Assembly: GCF_949628215.1 (NCBI RefSeq)
Contig: NC_134279.1
Coordinates: 66,571,766 to 66,635,765, forward strand
Origin: Phalacrocorax aristotelis
Lineage: Eukaryota > Chordata > Aves > Suliformes > Phalacrocoracidae
DNA: 64,000 bases
Reading direction: 5' to 3'
In this document: positions 49,297 through 60,324 of the stretch, one piece after another
How positions within the stretch are numbered: the first letter of the stretch is position 1
Layout of the letters: every line of letters begins with the position of its first letter
The notes under the pieces: generated by a model
What the model saw: the letters and a program-made list of their open reading frames with translations, nothing else
Told to the model about the DNA's origin: nothing
Database searches by the model: none
Made by a program: the position numbers and the translations under genes

Positions 49297-50490
49297 ATTG
49301 CAGCTGTTCTTGCACTATTATTTTGTACATTGTTCCTGAGGTTTTTTTTCTGCTGAATAATAAGCATTTATTACATTGATCTTGAAATGATCTTGTGTGA
49401 TTTGGCTTTATATTACTACTAGCATTATTCATTTTGATGTATTTTTCTTTTTTTTAAAGTTTCACATCTGACCATCATGAAACTCTTGCCGTACAAATTT
49501 ATATCAGAATCAGATGTTCCCCTTTAATAGTATTGTGATTTTTCTATGTTCTTTAAGTTTAATTATTATTTGCCAATTTTATTTTTGTGCACGAAAGTTA
49601 ATATATTATGTAATTTGTGGCATAGGTCACCATGTAAACGTCTATAGTAATAACAGTTCAAACAAATCTGTAACAGGTGGAGACTGACTACCTCGAAGCA
49701 AAGCAGTAAAGGTTAATGATCTGAGGAGATCTCCTTCACAAACGGACTGAAGTGTATCGAACAAGCGGTTTGTTTCTGCAGTATGCTTTCATCTTCATTT
49801 ATCTTGAGAACTTGTGTGAGTGTTTAATGACCGTAATGTCTAAAAGAAAGGCCGAGCCTGCAGGAGAATCTCTTGAAAGATTGTCATTCAACAAATCTGT
49901 ATCTGCACTTTTTGAGGTTTCTGCTAACTGGTCTTTCTTCCCCTTTTGTTTTTATGAATTTATGCCTGCCACCAATTAAAATGGATGTAAATGCTCTTCT
50001 ATTTCTTTTTTTTGTGTGTGTGTGTATGCGTACACTTTGGAAATTCAATGTAAACATCAAAATTTTAAACACTACTCAAAGTAGCAGTAAACGGTTGTAG
50101 CTGACTACATTGTAGACGTGCTATGCTTAGCTCAGCTTTAGCAAGGTTCATGTACTTCATTCATCAAAACTTTATTATTAATAGAGCTATAACAAAAGTG
50201 TTAGAATAAAACCATATGATCTGTTTCTCTTTTCTGGAGTCATACATTCAAAAGCTAGAGTAGAGGTATCTTAAGGAGTTGAATTAAGAAGGTATCAGTC
50301 CTTTACTTGCCAAGACCTAATTTTCCAGAAGGAAATTTCCTTCAAAGACACTGTATTTTATAAAAAACAAAGGGTTGATGATTCACTTAAAATTACCGTC
50401 TTACTTAACAAAATGAAGATGCAGCTCTTCTTTACAGAGTTTGTTGGTACTGTAATCCAGTTACTGAAATAAAAAGATTTTTGTGAATAC
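49297..50490 (+). other. LCORL: 3' UTR of the distal LCORL isoforms
   Basis: AT-rich sequence after the stop with UTR-like features such as 'ttttgtacattg' and several T-rich runs. Poly(A) signals are at 50205 and 50468. The extent is inferred. Confidence 0.55.
50205..50473 (+). terminator. LCORL: Poly(A) signals ending LCORL
   Basis: Canonical AATAAA hexamers lie at 50205-50210 and 50468-50473. Each has T- or GT-rich sequence within about 30 bases downstream. Either could end transcripts that use the 49113 exon. Confidence 0.5.
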
Positions 50491-51869
50491 CGGTAAGCCT
50501 CACAAGATCCCACAAGGATTCTGAGTCACTGAAGTGTCAGACGGCGCAGAACATGATTAAAGAACAAACATCCATTATCACACCACACTGGCTAGAGGGT
50601 CTTTATTGTACCTCAAATGTTTAATGCATTTGGATTCTATGTGGCGAGGAAGCAAAAAAGAGAATTAAACTTGCTGGGGAAGAGGCACTGCAGTTGACTT
50701 CAGTGGAGCCCCACCAAAGCAGGAGTCAGGGCTATCCAAAAAGGGTCATAAAACCGGTCCAACAATGAGTGTGAGTGGAACTCACACAGCCAGTATCATG
50801 CTCACCTGCCCAAAGGAGGAGATGCCCCACAGATTTCTCATTTCAAAGACAGAGTAAATACCAGGCCTCTTCTGTTACAGGCACATCTCACCTCCAAGCA
50901 GCTGGTTTAACTTTTAACAATCACATTCCCTTCCTTTGTGTCATACTGAGCTTCAGTTGGCTGATGAGTTCAAAAGTGTTCAGATGGGGTCAGATACAGG
51001 CCTAACCCAAGCTCAAACTGCTTCGGTACCTCACACAAACAACCAAACTAGAAGAAATGTTCTTGGTGCAGCACTCACCCTTCTCCTGACAGCGACGGGG
51101 CAAAGGAAACCCTTACCAAGAGGAGATCTTTGGGTTTGCAGTCTGAAGAGACTGATTAGGTAAGCAAATAAAACCAGTCACAAAACTGCTTTTAAGAAAC
51201 AACTACTGTAGGAATAAGCATCAGATTAGTTTAAGTTTGATGACAAGTGACCACTGCTATTTTATCATTGTTTAATATAGAATTAAGTCTCCTGGTCTAG
51301 GTATAGTTTGGCTCACGCACACTAGACACCGTTGTGCTTGGCCAGCAAAAAGAGAGAGGACGCACAGTAATTGGTTCAGAGCAACAAAGAGATTGTTTTT
51401 AAGTCAGAATATTTTAGGGATTAAAATTTTATTCCTTAATTAAGCAACCAGGAAGTTAGGTACTTTCAACCCATAGAATTAACGTAAATAAAAGTTATGA
51501 ACATGATATTAGCTAGAAAGAGTAATGCATACTAAATTGAGATTTTTCACTGCAGGTATAAGGTACTTCCAGGCTTGGCTCCTCCGTCCCTCTGGGTGTT
51601 CTCTCTTGCTACTGATGTGCTACTTTCTCAGCCAGCCAGCTGCATACATTTAAACCTTGATTATTGCTAATGATCAGCTTTGAAAAAGACAACACACACC
51701 TGATCATCCTACCTGCAATTAAGCAGTCATCCCTCCTCAAAAGACAAAGCAATTTTGTAGAGCATACCAGATTTCCCTATTGCACAGAAACCCCTTCCCT
51801 TGGCAGGGAGCAGGGCAAGGGAAGAGCCCCAGGGGCTGGAAATTAGGTGCCAGTTGCTGATCCAAGTTT

Positions 51870-52330
51870 CTAGCCTGAAAGAGGATCACAGGGTCTTCCA
51901 GGCATCGAAGGGCTTCAGAAGGGCCGTAGTTCTCTGCCCTGCTCAAAGGCAGGCCAGCTGCGAGGTCAGAGCCGGTTGCTCAGGACTTCACCTTGTCAGG
52001 TCTTAAAAACCTCCTAGGAGGGAGCCTGCACAGCCTCCCCGCGCAGCCTGTTCCCCTGCCTCGTCCTCCTTATATTCTGGACTGAGTTTCAACTTACACC
52101 CATTGGTTTTTGTCCTCCCATCATGAGAAAACAACAAAGCGCCTGCTTCCATCTCCTCAACAGGCTCCTTGTAGGTAACTGGGGTCCCCCCCAACAGCTG
52201 CAGGCTGAACAAACCCAGCTCCCTCAGCCGCTCCCCACAGGGCAGCGGCCCAGCCCCCAGCAGCTTGGGGGCCTCCACCAAACTCTCTCCCGTTTGTCAA
52301 CGTGTCTTTTCCGTTAACACGCACCAGCAA
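51870..52330 (-). mobile_element. CR1 LINE fragment, minus orientation
   Basis: 'gctgaacaaacccagctccc' followed by 'ctcagccgctccccacaggg' is the reverse complement of the CR1 segment coding for the end of its reverse-transcriptase frame. The flanking 'gtcttaaaaacctcctagga' and the GC-rich composition fit the same element. It is truncated at both ends, with approximate edges. Confidence 0.85.
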
Positions 52331-52360
52331 AACCATACCCACAGCAGACATGTCCACCTG

Positions 52361-52397
52361 CCAAGGGGTGACTTCACCCGCCGAAGGGGTGACTTCA
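52361..52397 (+). repeat. Short direct repeat (2 x about 16 bp)
   Basis: 'ccaaggggtgacttca' (52361-52376) and 'ccgaaggggtgacttca' (52381-52397) differ by one inserted base. It is a local duplication next to the CR1 fragment. Confidence 0.85.
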
Positions 52398-53307
52398 GGG
52401 AAACATGATCTTTCCAGTACAGCATTCCTGGAGAGATGCCAGAGCTAGAACCCACCCATGTGGCCAGGTACCATGGAACAGCAAGAAGTCAAAACTGAAG
52501 GTCTTCAGTTTATTCAGGAAGGCATTCCCAGAGAAGCCTTTATGAATTTTTATTGCTCCTGCTTTTCCTAGAAACTCATTTTAAGGAAGAGCAGACTGAC
52601 TAGCAGCAGTTGTTGAGAGTATATCATTGCCAGAAGAGCAAACCACTCATGAGAGCAAGGGTGACAGAGAACTTGTAACTGAAATAAAACACACCAAACC
52701 AACAAACTAAGCTTTGCAGCACCAGGGTGGCTCTGACTGACAATCCACGGAGAAAAACTGAAATGTATGTCAGCCTTCTGAACTATGCTCAGGCAGCATT
52801 TGAGGGGACAGACGCTGTCTCTGATCTCAAGTGATTGCACGTATGCAAGCTCAACCTAGAACACAAGTTGGGGATATGAAGGAAAGTATTATCAAAAGAG
52901 GGAGCTCAGGACTTCAAAGTTATCTTTAAAATTATGAATAAGTAGTAATTCACCACAGTTACATAAGCTTCTGAATAGCAAATATCAGCAGAAATGTTTG
53001 TCAAACCACAAAATGGCATGTCTTGTTTCCAACAAAAACTGAAAGGGAGGAAAAGCAACACAATCCTGCCTGTTTTCTGTATGCAAGCTTGGAAATAGCA
53101 GAAAAGCTTGGGCACTGCACTTTGGGAACACTGATTTTCACTTGTGGCCCTAAGCCATTTCTGACAATTACCAAAGATCAGTTCCAGTATATTTATCTAT
53201 TTTAAATACAAGTTCCTTAGAAAGCTACATTCAGCATCAGTAGTTGAGACGCCCATGTCAAGCAATCAACAGTTTTCTCCAACTGCCTTGGAAATTATCT
53301 ATATTGT

Positions 53308-53903
53308 TGTGCTGGTTTAACCCCAGGCAGCAACCAAGCCCACACAACTACTCACTCACTCCATCCTGGTGGGACTGGGGAGACAATTGGAAGGGTACGA
53401 GTAAGAAAACTTATGGGTTGAGATAAAGGCAGTTTAACAGGTAAAGAAAAAGCCGCACACACAGACAAAGCAAAACAGGGAATTCATTCACTGCTTCCCA
53501 TGGGGAGGCAGGTGCTCAGCCAGCACCAGGAAAGCAGGGCTCCGTCACATGTTAACAGTAACTTGGGAAGATGAAAACGGTGTCATTCTGAACATCTCCC
53601 CCTTCCTTCTTCCCCCAGCTCTATGTGCTGGGCATGACATCATATGGTGTGGGATATCCCTTAGGTCAGTTGGGGTCAGCTGTCCCAGCTGTGCCCCCTC
53701 CCAGCTCCTTGTGCACCCCCAGAGCCCACTTGCTGGTGGGGTGGGGTGAGGAGTAGAAAAAGCCTTGGCTCTGTGTAAGCCCTGCTCAGCAGTGACTAAC
53801 ACATCCCTGGGTTATCAAGGCTGTTCCCAGCACAAATCCAAAGCACAGCCCCAAACCAGCTACTGTGAAGAAAAGTAACTCTATCCCAGCCAAAACCAGC
53901 ACA
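53308..53903. mobile_element. Solo LTR with 5-bp target duplication
   Basis: The element starts tgtgctggttt and ends aaaccagcaca, perfect 11-base inverted ends with the canonical TG…CA. It is flanked on both sides by attgt (53303-53307 and 53904-53908), a 5-bp target-site duplication. The length is 596 bp, with no retroviral coding sequence, so it is a solo LTR left by recombination. The body ('ttgagataaaggcagttta', 'gtgtgggatatcccttaggt', 'gtgttatcaaggctg' type phrases) belongs to an LTR family common in neoavian birds. A second copy is at 62465. Perfect ends and duplication suggest a younger insertion than other repeats here. Confidence 0.9.
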
Positions 53904-54658
53904 ATTGTAACAAAGCCAGACATGACTGTTTCCAAACCAAAACCCTAGCATTTCCGGAGTGAGTCTGCTCAGCCACCAGTGACTACGACGTACGGTTTAA
54001 TCTTCTATTGCCTCTGTAAAATTCATGACTATTCCTAGATGTGTCATTAGAAAAAAGGTTTGTGAACTTCAAAGCTACCCAGAAATCACCACTGTGTGCC
54101 ACTTTAAAGAGACAGTACACAGACCCTGTGAAGTATTTAGTTTTTTGCCTCTTTTTGTACTTCAGTATTCCTTTCCTTATTGGATCTCATTTTGTACCAC
54201 AAATATTTTTATGCTCTTCTGAAAGCACATGACTGATTTTCTATAACAAGGTCAAGATCAGTAGCAGACTTCCAGACTTAGGTTTGTAAAATCAGTAACT
54301 CAGTTGTACCATTTTGACATGATTTAAAGTAAAGCGGACACTTATTCTGCAGGAAGCAGAATTCACAAATAAGATCAATTCCATTTTACGTTAACATGAA
54401 CAATAAAACCCAGTGAGCAGATGCACAGGCTAATAATTTAAGAAAGTAGCTGCATTAAAGGTGGGTACACTCGAATTGCTGCCTGTACAAGCAACCACTC
54501 CAGGTCAAACCCTCTCTCTGAATAATGTTAAATACCAAACCACCTTTAACCAGTAAGTACTTAACAACCAACAGCAATTTTTATGTGCAGATAAAAAGCA
54601 TTCTTCTCTATAAAGTAAAAAAAACCCCAAGTGTTATTCAGGTAGTATTTTAATGTGT

Positions 54659-54664
54659 TTTATT
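54659..54664 (-). terminator. NCAPG: Poly(A) signal of NCAPG
   Basis: AATAAA on the minus strand, about 190 bases after the stop codon; cleavage is expected near 54,640. The 3' UTR (54852-54640) is short and without repeats. Confidence 0.65.
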
Positions 54665-54852
54665 ACATGAATGATGGACTTCATCTTTGAAAAATCAAAA
54701 GTATCTATTTTAAAAAGTGCCTACAAAAATCGAGAATTACGAATGATCGTAACATAGAAAGAGTTAAATGTGACTAACAACAAAACAAATCTTATTTTTC
54801 AAGCCTGATGTTAACTGCCAGCATGAGCAAAGGACACTTTCTCCTTTTGTCT

Positions 54853-54979
54853 TCACTCATCTGCTTCCCTGTCCAAAAGTCTGGAAAGATTCATCCTTGT
54901 TTTTTCAAATGCCACTGTCTTTGCTCGTCTTGAAGGCCTTGAACTTGGCACTGGGACCGATTCTTGAATTTCATCTCCA
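54853..54979 (-). CDS. NCAPG: NCAPG last coding exon
   Basis: The acceptor (tttcag on the minus strand) lies just upstream of 54979; one base completes Ser from the previous exon, then 41 residues run to TGA at 54855-54853. The peptide has an acidic start (G-D-E-I-Q-E-S), a basic patch (S-R-P-S-R-R-A-K-T) and the end N-L-S-R-L-L-D-R-E-A-D-E. The basic motif followed by a hydrophobic N-L-x-x-x-L stretch and an acidic end matches the C-terminus of vertebrate CAP-G, a flexible tail outside the HEAT fold that carries phosphorylation sites in mammals. Confidence 0.93.
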
Positions 54980-55816
54980 CTGAAATGTAAAATATTTTAA
55001 AGTAAGGCCAAAAAGACTAAGCAAGCTAAAGAGTTTTTATATGATCTTGAAACATGGTCTTAAAGAACAAAAGAACTTCTTAGTAATTATACACTTTTTT
55101 TTTGAGAAGAATATATATCAATGTTTTCCAAGTGATACAGCAGTATCAGTAAAGATAACCAAGTGTCAGCAGTTGCAAAATAAAAGATTAGGTGGTATCA
55201 AAGTATATATACACCAAGTAAACAAATGGGAGTGACTGACACCCTAAAGGCCAGGGATTTACCACTTGAGAAAGAGTGAGCACAGCTAAAAATTAGAAAG
55301 ATAATGTAATTTCAATGCTTATATCCTACAAGACCATAAGGGAAGGAATGCGCTGTGTACATTCACTTCACAGTGATTTCTAGAAGCTCATCAACCACAT
55401 GTTGAAAAGCAAGCAACAAAAACATGGAGGGGAAAAAAGAATTTAAATAAAAAATAAATTTGGTTCCTCCACAGAACAGTTATTAAAAAGCAGAAAACGT
55501 GATTGGAAGAAGAGTAATTATGTAAGCCAAAAATCTAACTCTTGTCAGCTAGAATGCACGTTAACTCCATGCACAAAAGGTATGTTAAGAAAAAGAATAA
55601 AGAATGACAGGTTCTTAGGCAAAGATAATAAAACGTGAAGCTGTCAAACCTGCCATTGTTTCAAAAGTAGCAGTTCACAGAAATTTTCTTAAATTTCTGT
55701 GTCTTACGAATAAAGGATATTAAAGATGCAGGTTTGGAGAAAGAGAAAACATTTGAATTAAATTTGCTTGCTAGAACAGATGTCGTAGTTTTGATGGTCG
55801 AGAGAAAAGGATTTAC

Positions 55817-55892
55817 CTTTCACTACCACATTTTTCAGTCGTGTCAGTTTTTCTTCTCACAGACCTCGCTTCTGCTGCTGCTCTCCTTTGTC
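55817..55892 (-). CDS. NCAPG: NCAPG coding exon, basic tail
   Basis: 76 bp; minus-strand acceptor tacttag, donor gtaaat. Two bases complete Gly, then 24 residues (Q-R-R-A-A-A-E-A-R-S-V-R-R-K-T…) and two leftover bases join the last exon to make Ser. Arg/Lys-rich and low in complexity, it belongs to the disordered, fast-evolving CAP-G tail, so it is recognised by context and phase more than by sequence. Confidence 0.87.
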
Positions 55893-56312
55893 CTAAGTAT
55901 AAGCAAAAGTTTCTTTTCATATCATGATATTTCTTTTCTTAAACAGTTTTGTACCTTTCTTCAGTGTTTGATATTGCATTAACACACAAATACAGAGCCA
56001 CCACAGATGGAATGAGGTGACAAAACAAAGCCAACACCACCACAGTGTACCCCTTCTCTCAAACTCTTGGCCACAGTCACCCTCAGCAATGGGCAGATTA
56101 TCTTAAAATCCTGTAGTTGGACTTTTTCTATTTTAAAATCTGTGCTCAAATATTTCCACAAAACAGACTATTTTAATCTTTTAACAAATAAAATCTGTTA
56201 AAACTACACAGTATGAAGACTGAATGGTTTTTATATCTTTATGTTCACAAAAAGTATGAAGTTATTTTGTTAAAACCAACTAGTACTGTAGCCAGAAAAA
56301 GTTAGTGCATAC

Positions 56313-56405
56313 CTTTACCAGTTTTGTTTCTCGTGGATTTCAATTTTGCAGTTGCTTTATTTTTTGCTTCATTAACTGGAGTATGAAGAGTATCTTTATT
56401 ATTTT
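56313..56405 (-). CDS. NCAPG: NCAPG coding exon, Lys-rich tail
   Basis: 93 bp; minus-strand acceptor ctataacag, donor gtatgc. The codon joining 58689 is Glu, followed by N-N-K-D-T-L-H-T-P-V-N-E-A and a Lys/Thr-rich run. The T-P within L-H-T-P-V aligns with a T-P in the human tail (M-T-P-L) and is a possible proline-directed phosphosite; that is inference. One base is left over at the 3' end. Confidence 0.87.
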
Positions 56406-58688
56406 CTGTTATAGAGAACAGCACGTGAAGAGTCATAAATAAGCCACTTTATCTTAAGCACCAGTATTTTAAATTTTGGCTGTTACATAGACAAGCCACA
56501 CAATTTTACCTCCACTTTTTCCTTAAACTAGAAGTTAGTAATAAGGCTAGAAAGAAGCTGAAAATGTCACTCAGTTATAACCCTGCCCCAGCATAGGTCA
56601 GTCACATTTAAACTATTCCTGAAAATTGTTTAGCCCCTTTCATTGTGTCAGGCATCAAGCAAGTGGGGCAGGAGACCAGCTTGGCTGAACAGGGAACTCC
56701 TCGTGGAGCTCAAGAGGAAAAAAGTTGTATGATCTCTGGAGGCAAGGTCAGGCTTCGCAGGAAGAGTACAGAGCTGTGGCTCGTATATGCAGGGAAAAGT
56801 TGGCCAAAACTCAATTAGAGTTGAAACTGGCCAGTGTTGTGTCAGATACCAAAAAGAGCTTTTAAAAGTATGTTAAAAGCAAGAGGAGGTCTAAAGAAAA
56901 CATTGGACCAATACTTGAAGATGTTCACCTGACTAAGAGGTATGAAGAAAAAAAACTAGACATTCGAGGCTTTTTTTTTTGCTGACAGTGTGCCCAGGTG
57001 GCCAGTAGCATCCTGGGTTGTATCAAGAAATAGCATGGCCAGCAGTAGGGAAGCGATCATCCCTTTGTACTCGGCACTGGTGAGGCCGTACCTCGAATAC
57101 TGTGTTCAGTTTTGGGGCCCTCACGATGAGAAAGACATTGATATGTTGGAGCATGTCTAAAGGAGAGCAATGAAGCTAGTGAAGAGTCTGGAGAAAAAGT
57201 CTTATGAGGAGTGGCTGAGGGAGCTGGAGTTGTTAAGCCTGGAAAGAGGAAGCTCAGGGAAGACCTTACTGCTCTTTATGACTACCTGGGGGGGGGGGGG
57301 AAGTGGAGAGGGAGGTGCTGGTCTCTTCTCCCTGGCATCCAGTGACAGGATGTGTGGGAATGGTTCAGAGCTGTGCCAGATGAGATTTAGACTGGACATT
57401 AGGAAGCATTTCTTTACTGAGAGCATGGTCAAACACTGGAACAGGCTTCCCAAGCCTGTCAGTGTTTTAAGAGGCATTTAGACAAAATATGCTTTAACTT
57501 TTACTCAGCTCTAACGTGGTCAGGCAGCTGGACTACATGATCATTGTAGATCCTTTCCAACTGAAATATTCTATTGTGGTTTTAGACATTTCTAACAATC
57601 TTCCTTCAGCAGTCTTATGTTAGGAAAAAAGCTTCCTTGCAATCAAATCTAAATCCCCTTTTGGCTTCCAATTGCTGCCAAGATTGTGTCTGTTGCCCCT
57701 TTTGTAAATGATAGCTGTGAACAAATTTGAAGTAGTAAATGCTGCTTTACTTTTAACGATCCCAAATGTATTTGGGGAAGGGTGGGAGAAGGGAAGGGAA
57801 CAATGCTTTTCTCCTACATCCTGCTTTTAAGAAGTGCTCAAAAATCCTGTTTCATGAGACACACCAAAAAGTATTATCAGATGTTAGCAAAAAACAGTAC
57901 AACTATTTTCTCAAAAGCGTACTTCCAACTTGCCATCCAATAAATATTTGACGATATAAACATAGAAGATAAAAAATTAAAGTATTTGACACTTCCAGAA
58001 ACAACAGATTAAAGCCCTGAAATAATCTACTAGAAAATATAAATGCAAAATTAAAAGAAAACGTGATCTGCTTAAAACAGTTGTCAATATCTTTGCTTTA
58101 CTGCTGTAAGCAAACCTAAGCAAATCTCATCCAAATGCTTTTCTGCTGAAAAATGTTAGACTTTGTGCCACCAGCACAATATACACTGCTAAGGCACCTG
58201 CAGCTGTGCAGACCATGGAAAGTCTTCCAGCTACCTCTACTTCAAGCTCTGAAATAGCAATAAAAACAAATCTGGCACCAACATATGAGCTTGTAACAAG
58301 GACAGACCAGTGTCAACAGTAAAGATATCAACTAAATACTGCTATAAAACAGTCGGCAAGAAGCATGGGCACCGTAACTCCAAAGTCTAAAAACCCCACC
58401 AAGTACCTGCAGGGCAGAGCTTAAAACTGAGCACTGAGTCTTAAGTAGAGTATATATACTATTGTGGAAAATAACAAAACACAGAACCTGATCGAAAAAA
58501 GGAGTAACAAAACATGGAAAATACTTCAGAGCAAATATTTTGAAGCTATATGCGCATTTACTAGATGTTACCTTCTCCTGTTTTTTCAAGAAGTAGATTT
58601 AATGGAGGAAAACTAAAATGTATTTTCATACATAGCTAAACAAGTCAGTTGTATACCTACTACTAAAACCACACCTCTCCTGAATTAC
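56406..58688 (-). other. NCAPG: NCAPG intron with antisense CR1
   Basis: A 2.3-kb intron. Its upstream 3' portion (in gene sense) holds a plus-strand CR1 LINE. The remainder, about 57,600-58,688, is unique AT-rich sequence. Confidence 0.85.
56660..57585 (+). mobile_element. CR1 LINE fragment, about 0.9 kb
   Basis: Segments of the end of CR1 ORF2 can be followed ('gaactcctcgtggagctcaa', 'ggtgaggccgtacctcgaat', 'actgtgttcagttttggggc', 'aggagtggctgagggagctg') through to the 3' end ('cactggaacaggcttcccaa', 'cctttccaactgaaatattc'). The reading frame is broken by stops and a 13-base G run (57288-57300). It lies antisense to NCAPG. Confidence 0.9.
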
Positions 58689-58860
58689 CTTCCTTGTTGT
58701 GAATAGTATTTTCAGCTAACGTGGTATCGATTTCCTGTGGCATTTCAGAGGGGCCCATTTCCTCAGTCCTTTCAGAGTTGTCTTTGCCCACATTAGGATC
58801 TTTGATCAAGTTCATCTTGACCTTCTCAATAGCTCTTTGACACAGTTTATCTTTCACTTT
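58689..58860 (-). CDS. NCAPG: NCAPG coding exon, end of HEAT region and linker
   Basis: 172 bp, phase 0 at the start; minus-strand acceptor ttctccag, donor gtaatt. The peptide K-V-K-D-K-L-C-Q-R-A-I-E-K-V-K is the last conserved helix of the CAP-G core; after it the sequence turns acidic and disordered (S-E-R-T-E-E-M-G-P, H-N-K-E). The shift marks the end of the folded domain. One base is left over. Confidence 0.92.
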
Positions 58861-59569
58861 CTGGAGAAGAGATATTTAATGTTAAATGCTACTTAATTTT
58901 ACAACTATTTATTTTATTCATTAAATTTACCCACTAATAGGATTAATTAAATTCACTACTTGAAGGATACAATGTGCAACATGAATAGTCAAGTTGAAAG
59001 GAGAAATGCTTTCTCCATCAACACCAGGAAAAGAAACCCAAAATACCTCTTTTTTTTTAATTAAAGGAAACAAACATTAAAGCAACTGGACCTTTCCAGC
59101 TAAGTCCTGGAGCATTTCTACCTCTGGATGATATGCCCATAGCAGATCAGCATTCTCTTCAACATTTCGATATACCATTATCTTCCTCTGTCACACGCTC
59201 AAATGTTTTTTTTTTCCCATATTAATAAAAGCATCAATGTAAAAAACTTAGTCTTGTAATCCCTTCCCACTTCATCTTAATTCAAGCACTCTTTTCATGT
59301 TGCCTAACAATCTTAGTTATATCATACATTTAGGTGTAAAGTTTCAGCTGTTAATCATTAACTAAAGATAAGCCATCCAAACTGTAAAAGGCTTAATACT
59401 GAATTTTATTTTAACATTAATAACTACACCACAGTTATCAAAAGAACTTACTGTACTGAAATGTATCAAGCTGGGCACACCGTTTCACACTGGCTTTACT
59501 ATAAGCATATCAGAACATTAGATTGCTAGTGATTAAAAAAAATTAAGAACCATGTTATTTATGTACTAC

Positions 59570-59731
59570 CTCTATTATCTCGTTGAGCAGAACCAGAAGA
59601 TTCTCTGTGGAAGAACTACTGAGTTCTAGTGAATTTAAAGCTTTTGCATAAATACGAACATCTGGTGCCATTGGGTCCATCAAGATCTCGTTGCAAATTC
59701 TCATTGCTAAACTATCATGCACTGTTAAGTC
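59570..59731 (-). CDS. NCAPG: NCAPG coding exon, C-terminal HEAT repeats
   Basis: 162 bp, 54 residues, both ends in phase 0; acceptor tttacag and donor gtagta. The peptide (D-L-T-V-H-D-S-L-A-M-R-I-C-N-E-I-L… N-L-L-V-L-L-N-E-I-I-E) is a close match to vertebrate CAP-G and shows amphipathic helix pairs of HEAT type. It belongs to the Cnd3 region that packs the C-terminal solenoid of the subunit. Confidence 0.95.
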
Positions 59732-60149
59732 CTGTAAAGGAAAGAAATCACATCAGAATTTTTGCCTGGAACCATTTACAGAAGACAGCAATGAGAAATC
59801 TGATTTAAGCAGCTAATGACTAATTTTACATAGTAAACATTTTCTTAAAATGCAGTACTTTGAGTACATACACCAACTGATTTTTATAAATACTTTTCCC
59901 AATATAGACAATTGGGCATGCTGAAAGTTCCCACTAGCATTTTTTTAATTGTACGAGGGAGGGGAAATGGAGCGGAAGGTCAAGCTAAGAGGTTTCATTA
60001 CCTGAAATAATTTAATCCAGCTTCTGACCCTAGGAACCTCAGAGAGGCCCAGACAGCTAGCAGTAAATGAGGGGGCGGTCAGACAAAGTGGTGAGAAGAA
60101 CTATCTCTAGACATAAATATTGCTTTCCTCCAGTTTAAACACACTGTAC

Positions 60150-60324
60150 CTGATAGTCCTGAGACTTTTCAGACTGAGGTTTCAGCCCACTTGGTCTGGT
60201 CAGGTCCACTAACAGTTCAGAAACATTACTGATATCTATTTCAGCCAAAGGTGAAGTTGCAGGAGCATTTAACAGTGTTTGCAGAGTTGGAAGATAAGCT
60301 TCTTCAAAGCATTCCTGGTTAGAC
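60150..60324 (-). CDS. NCAPG: NCAPG coding exon, Cnd3 region
   Basis: 175 bp; acceptor gaaacag, donor gtacag. One base completes Arg from the exon at 63055, then S-N-Q-E-C-F-E-E-A-Y-L-P-T-L leads into N-V-S-E-L-L-V-D-L-T-R-P-S-G-L, one of the best conserved stretches of CAP-G. The Arg-Ser-Asn-Gln-Glu join agrees with the mammalian protein, so no exon is missing in the 2.7-kb intron upstream. Confidence 0.95.

Larger units (their letters stand above)
1..50490 (+). other. LCORL: LCORL gene, 5'-truncated by the window
   Basis: This is the extent of the LCORL locus visible here, from an internal exon cut by the window edge to the last poly(A) signal after the 49113 exon. Coding exons are at 1-71, 313-442, 9461-9715 and 18660-18750, followed by three alternative ends at 20165, 27972 and 49113. 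Intron phases are 0, 1, 1 and 2, and all junctions keep one open frame. LCORL proteins are nuclear corepressors. The family joins CtBP and, in the long PALI-type isoform, Polycomb repressive complex 2. Identification rests on near-identity to the vertebrate LCORL protein as I know it; isoform use is inferred from splice phase and not from transcripts. The first exon and promoter lie upstream of the window. Confidence 0.93.
50491..54639. other. Spacer between convergent LCORL and NCAPG
   Basis: About 4.1 kb. It holds a minus-strand CR1 fragment, a short direct repeat and a solo LTR. The rest (50.5-51.8 kb and 52.4-53.3 kb) is unique sequence; open frames here are short and unlike known proteins. 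No RNA gene is seen. Confidence 0.7.
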
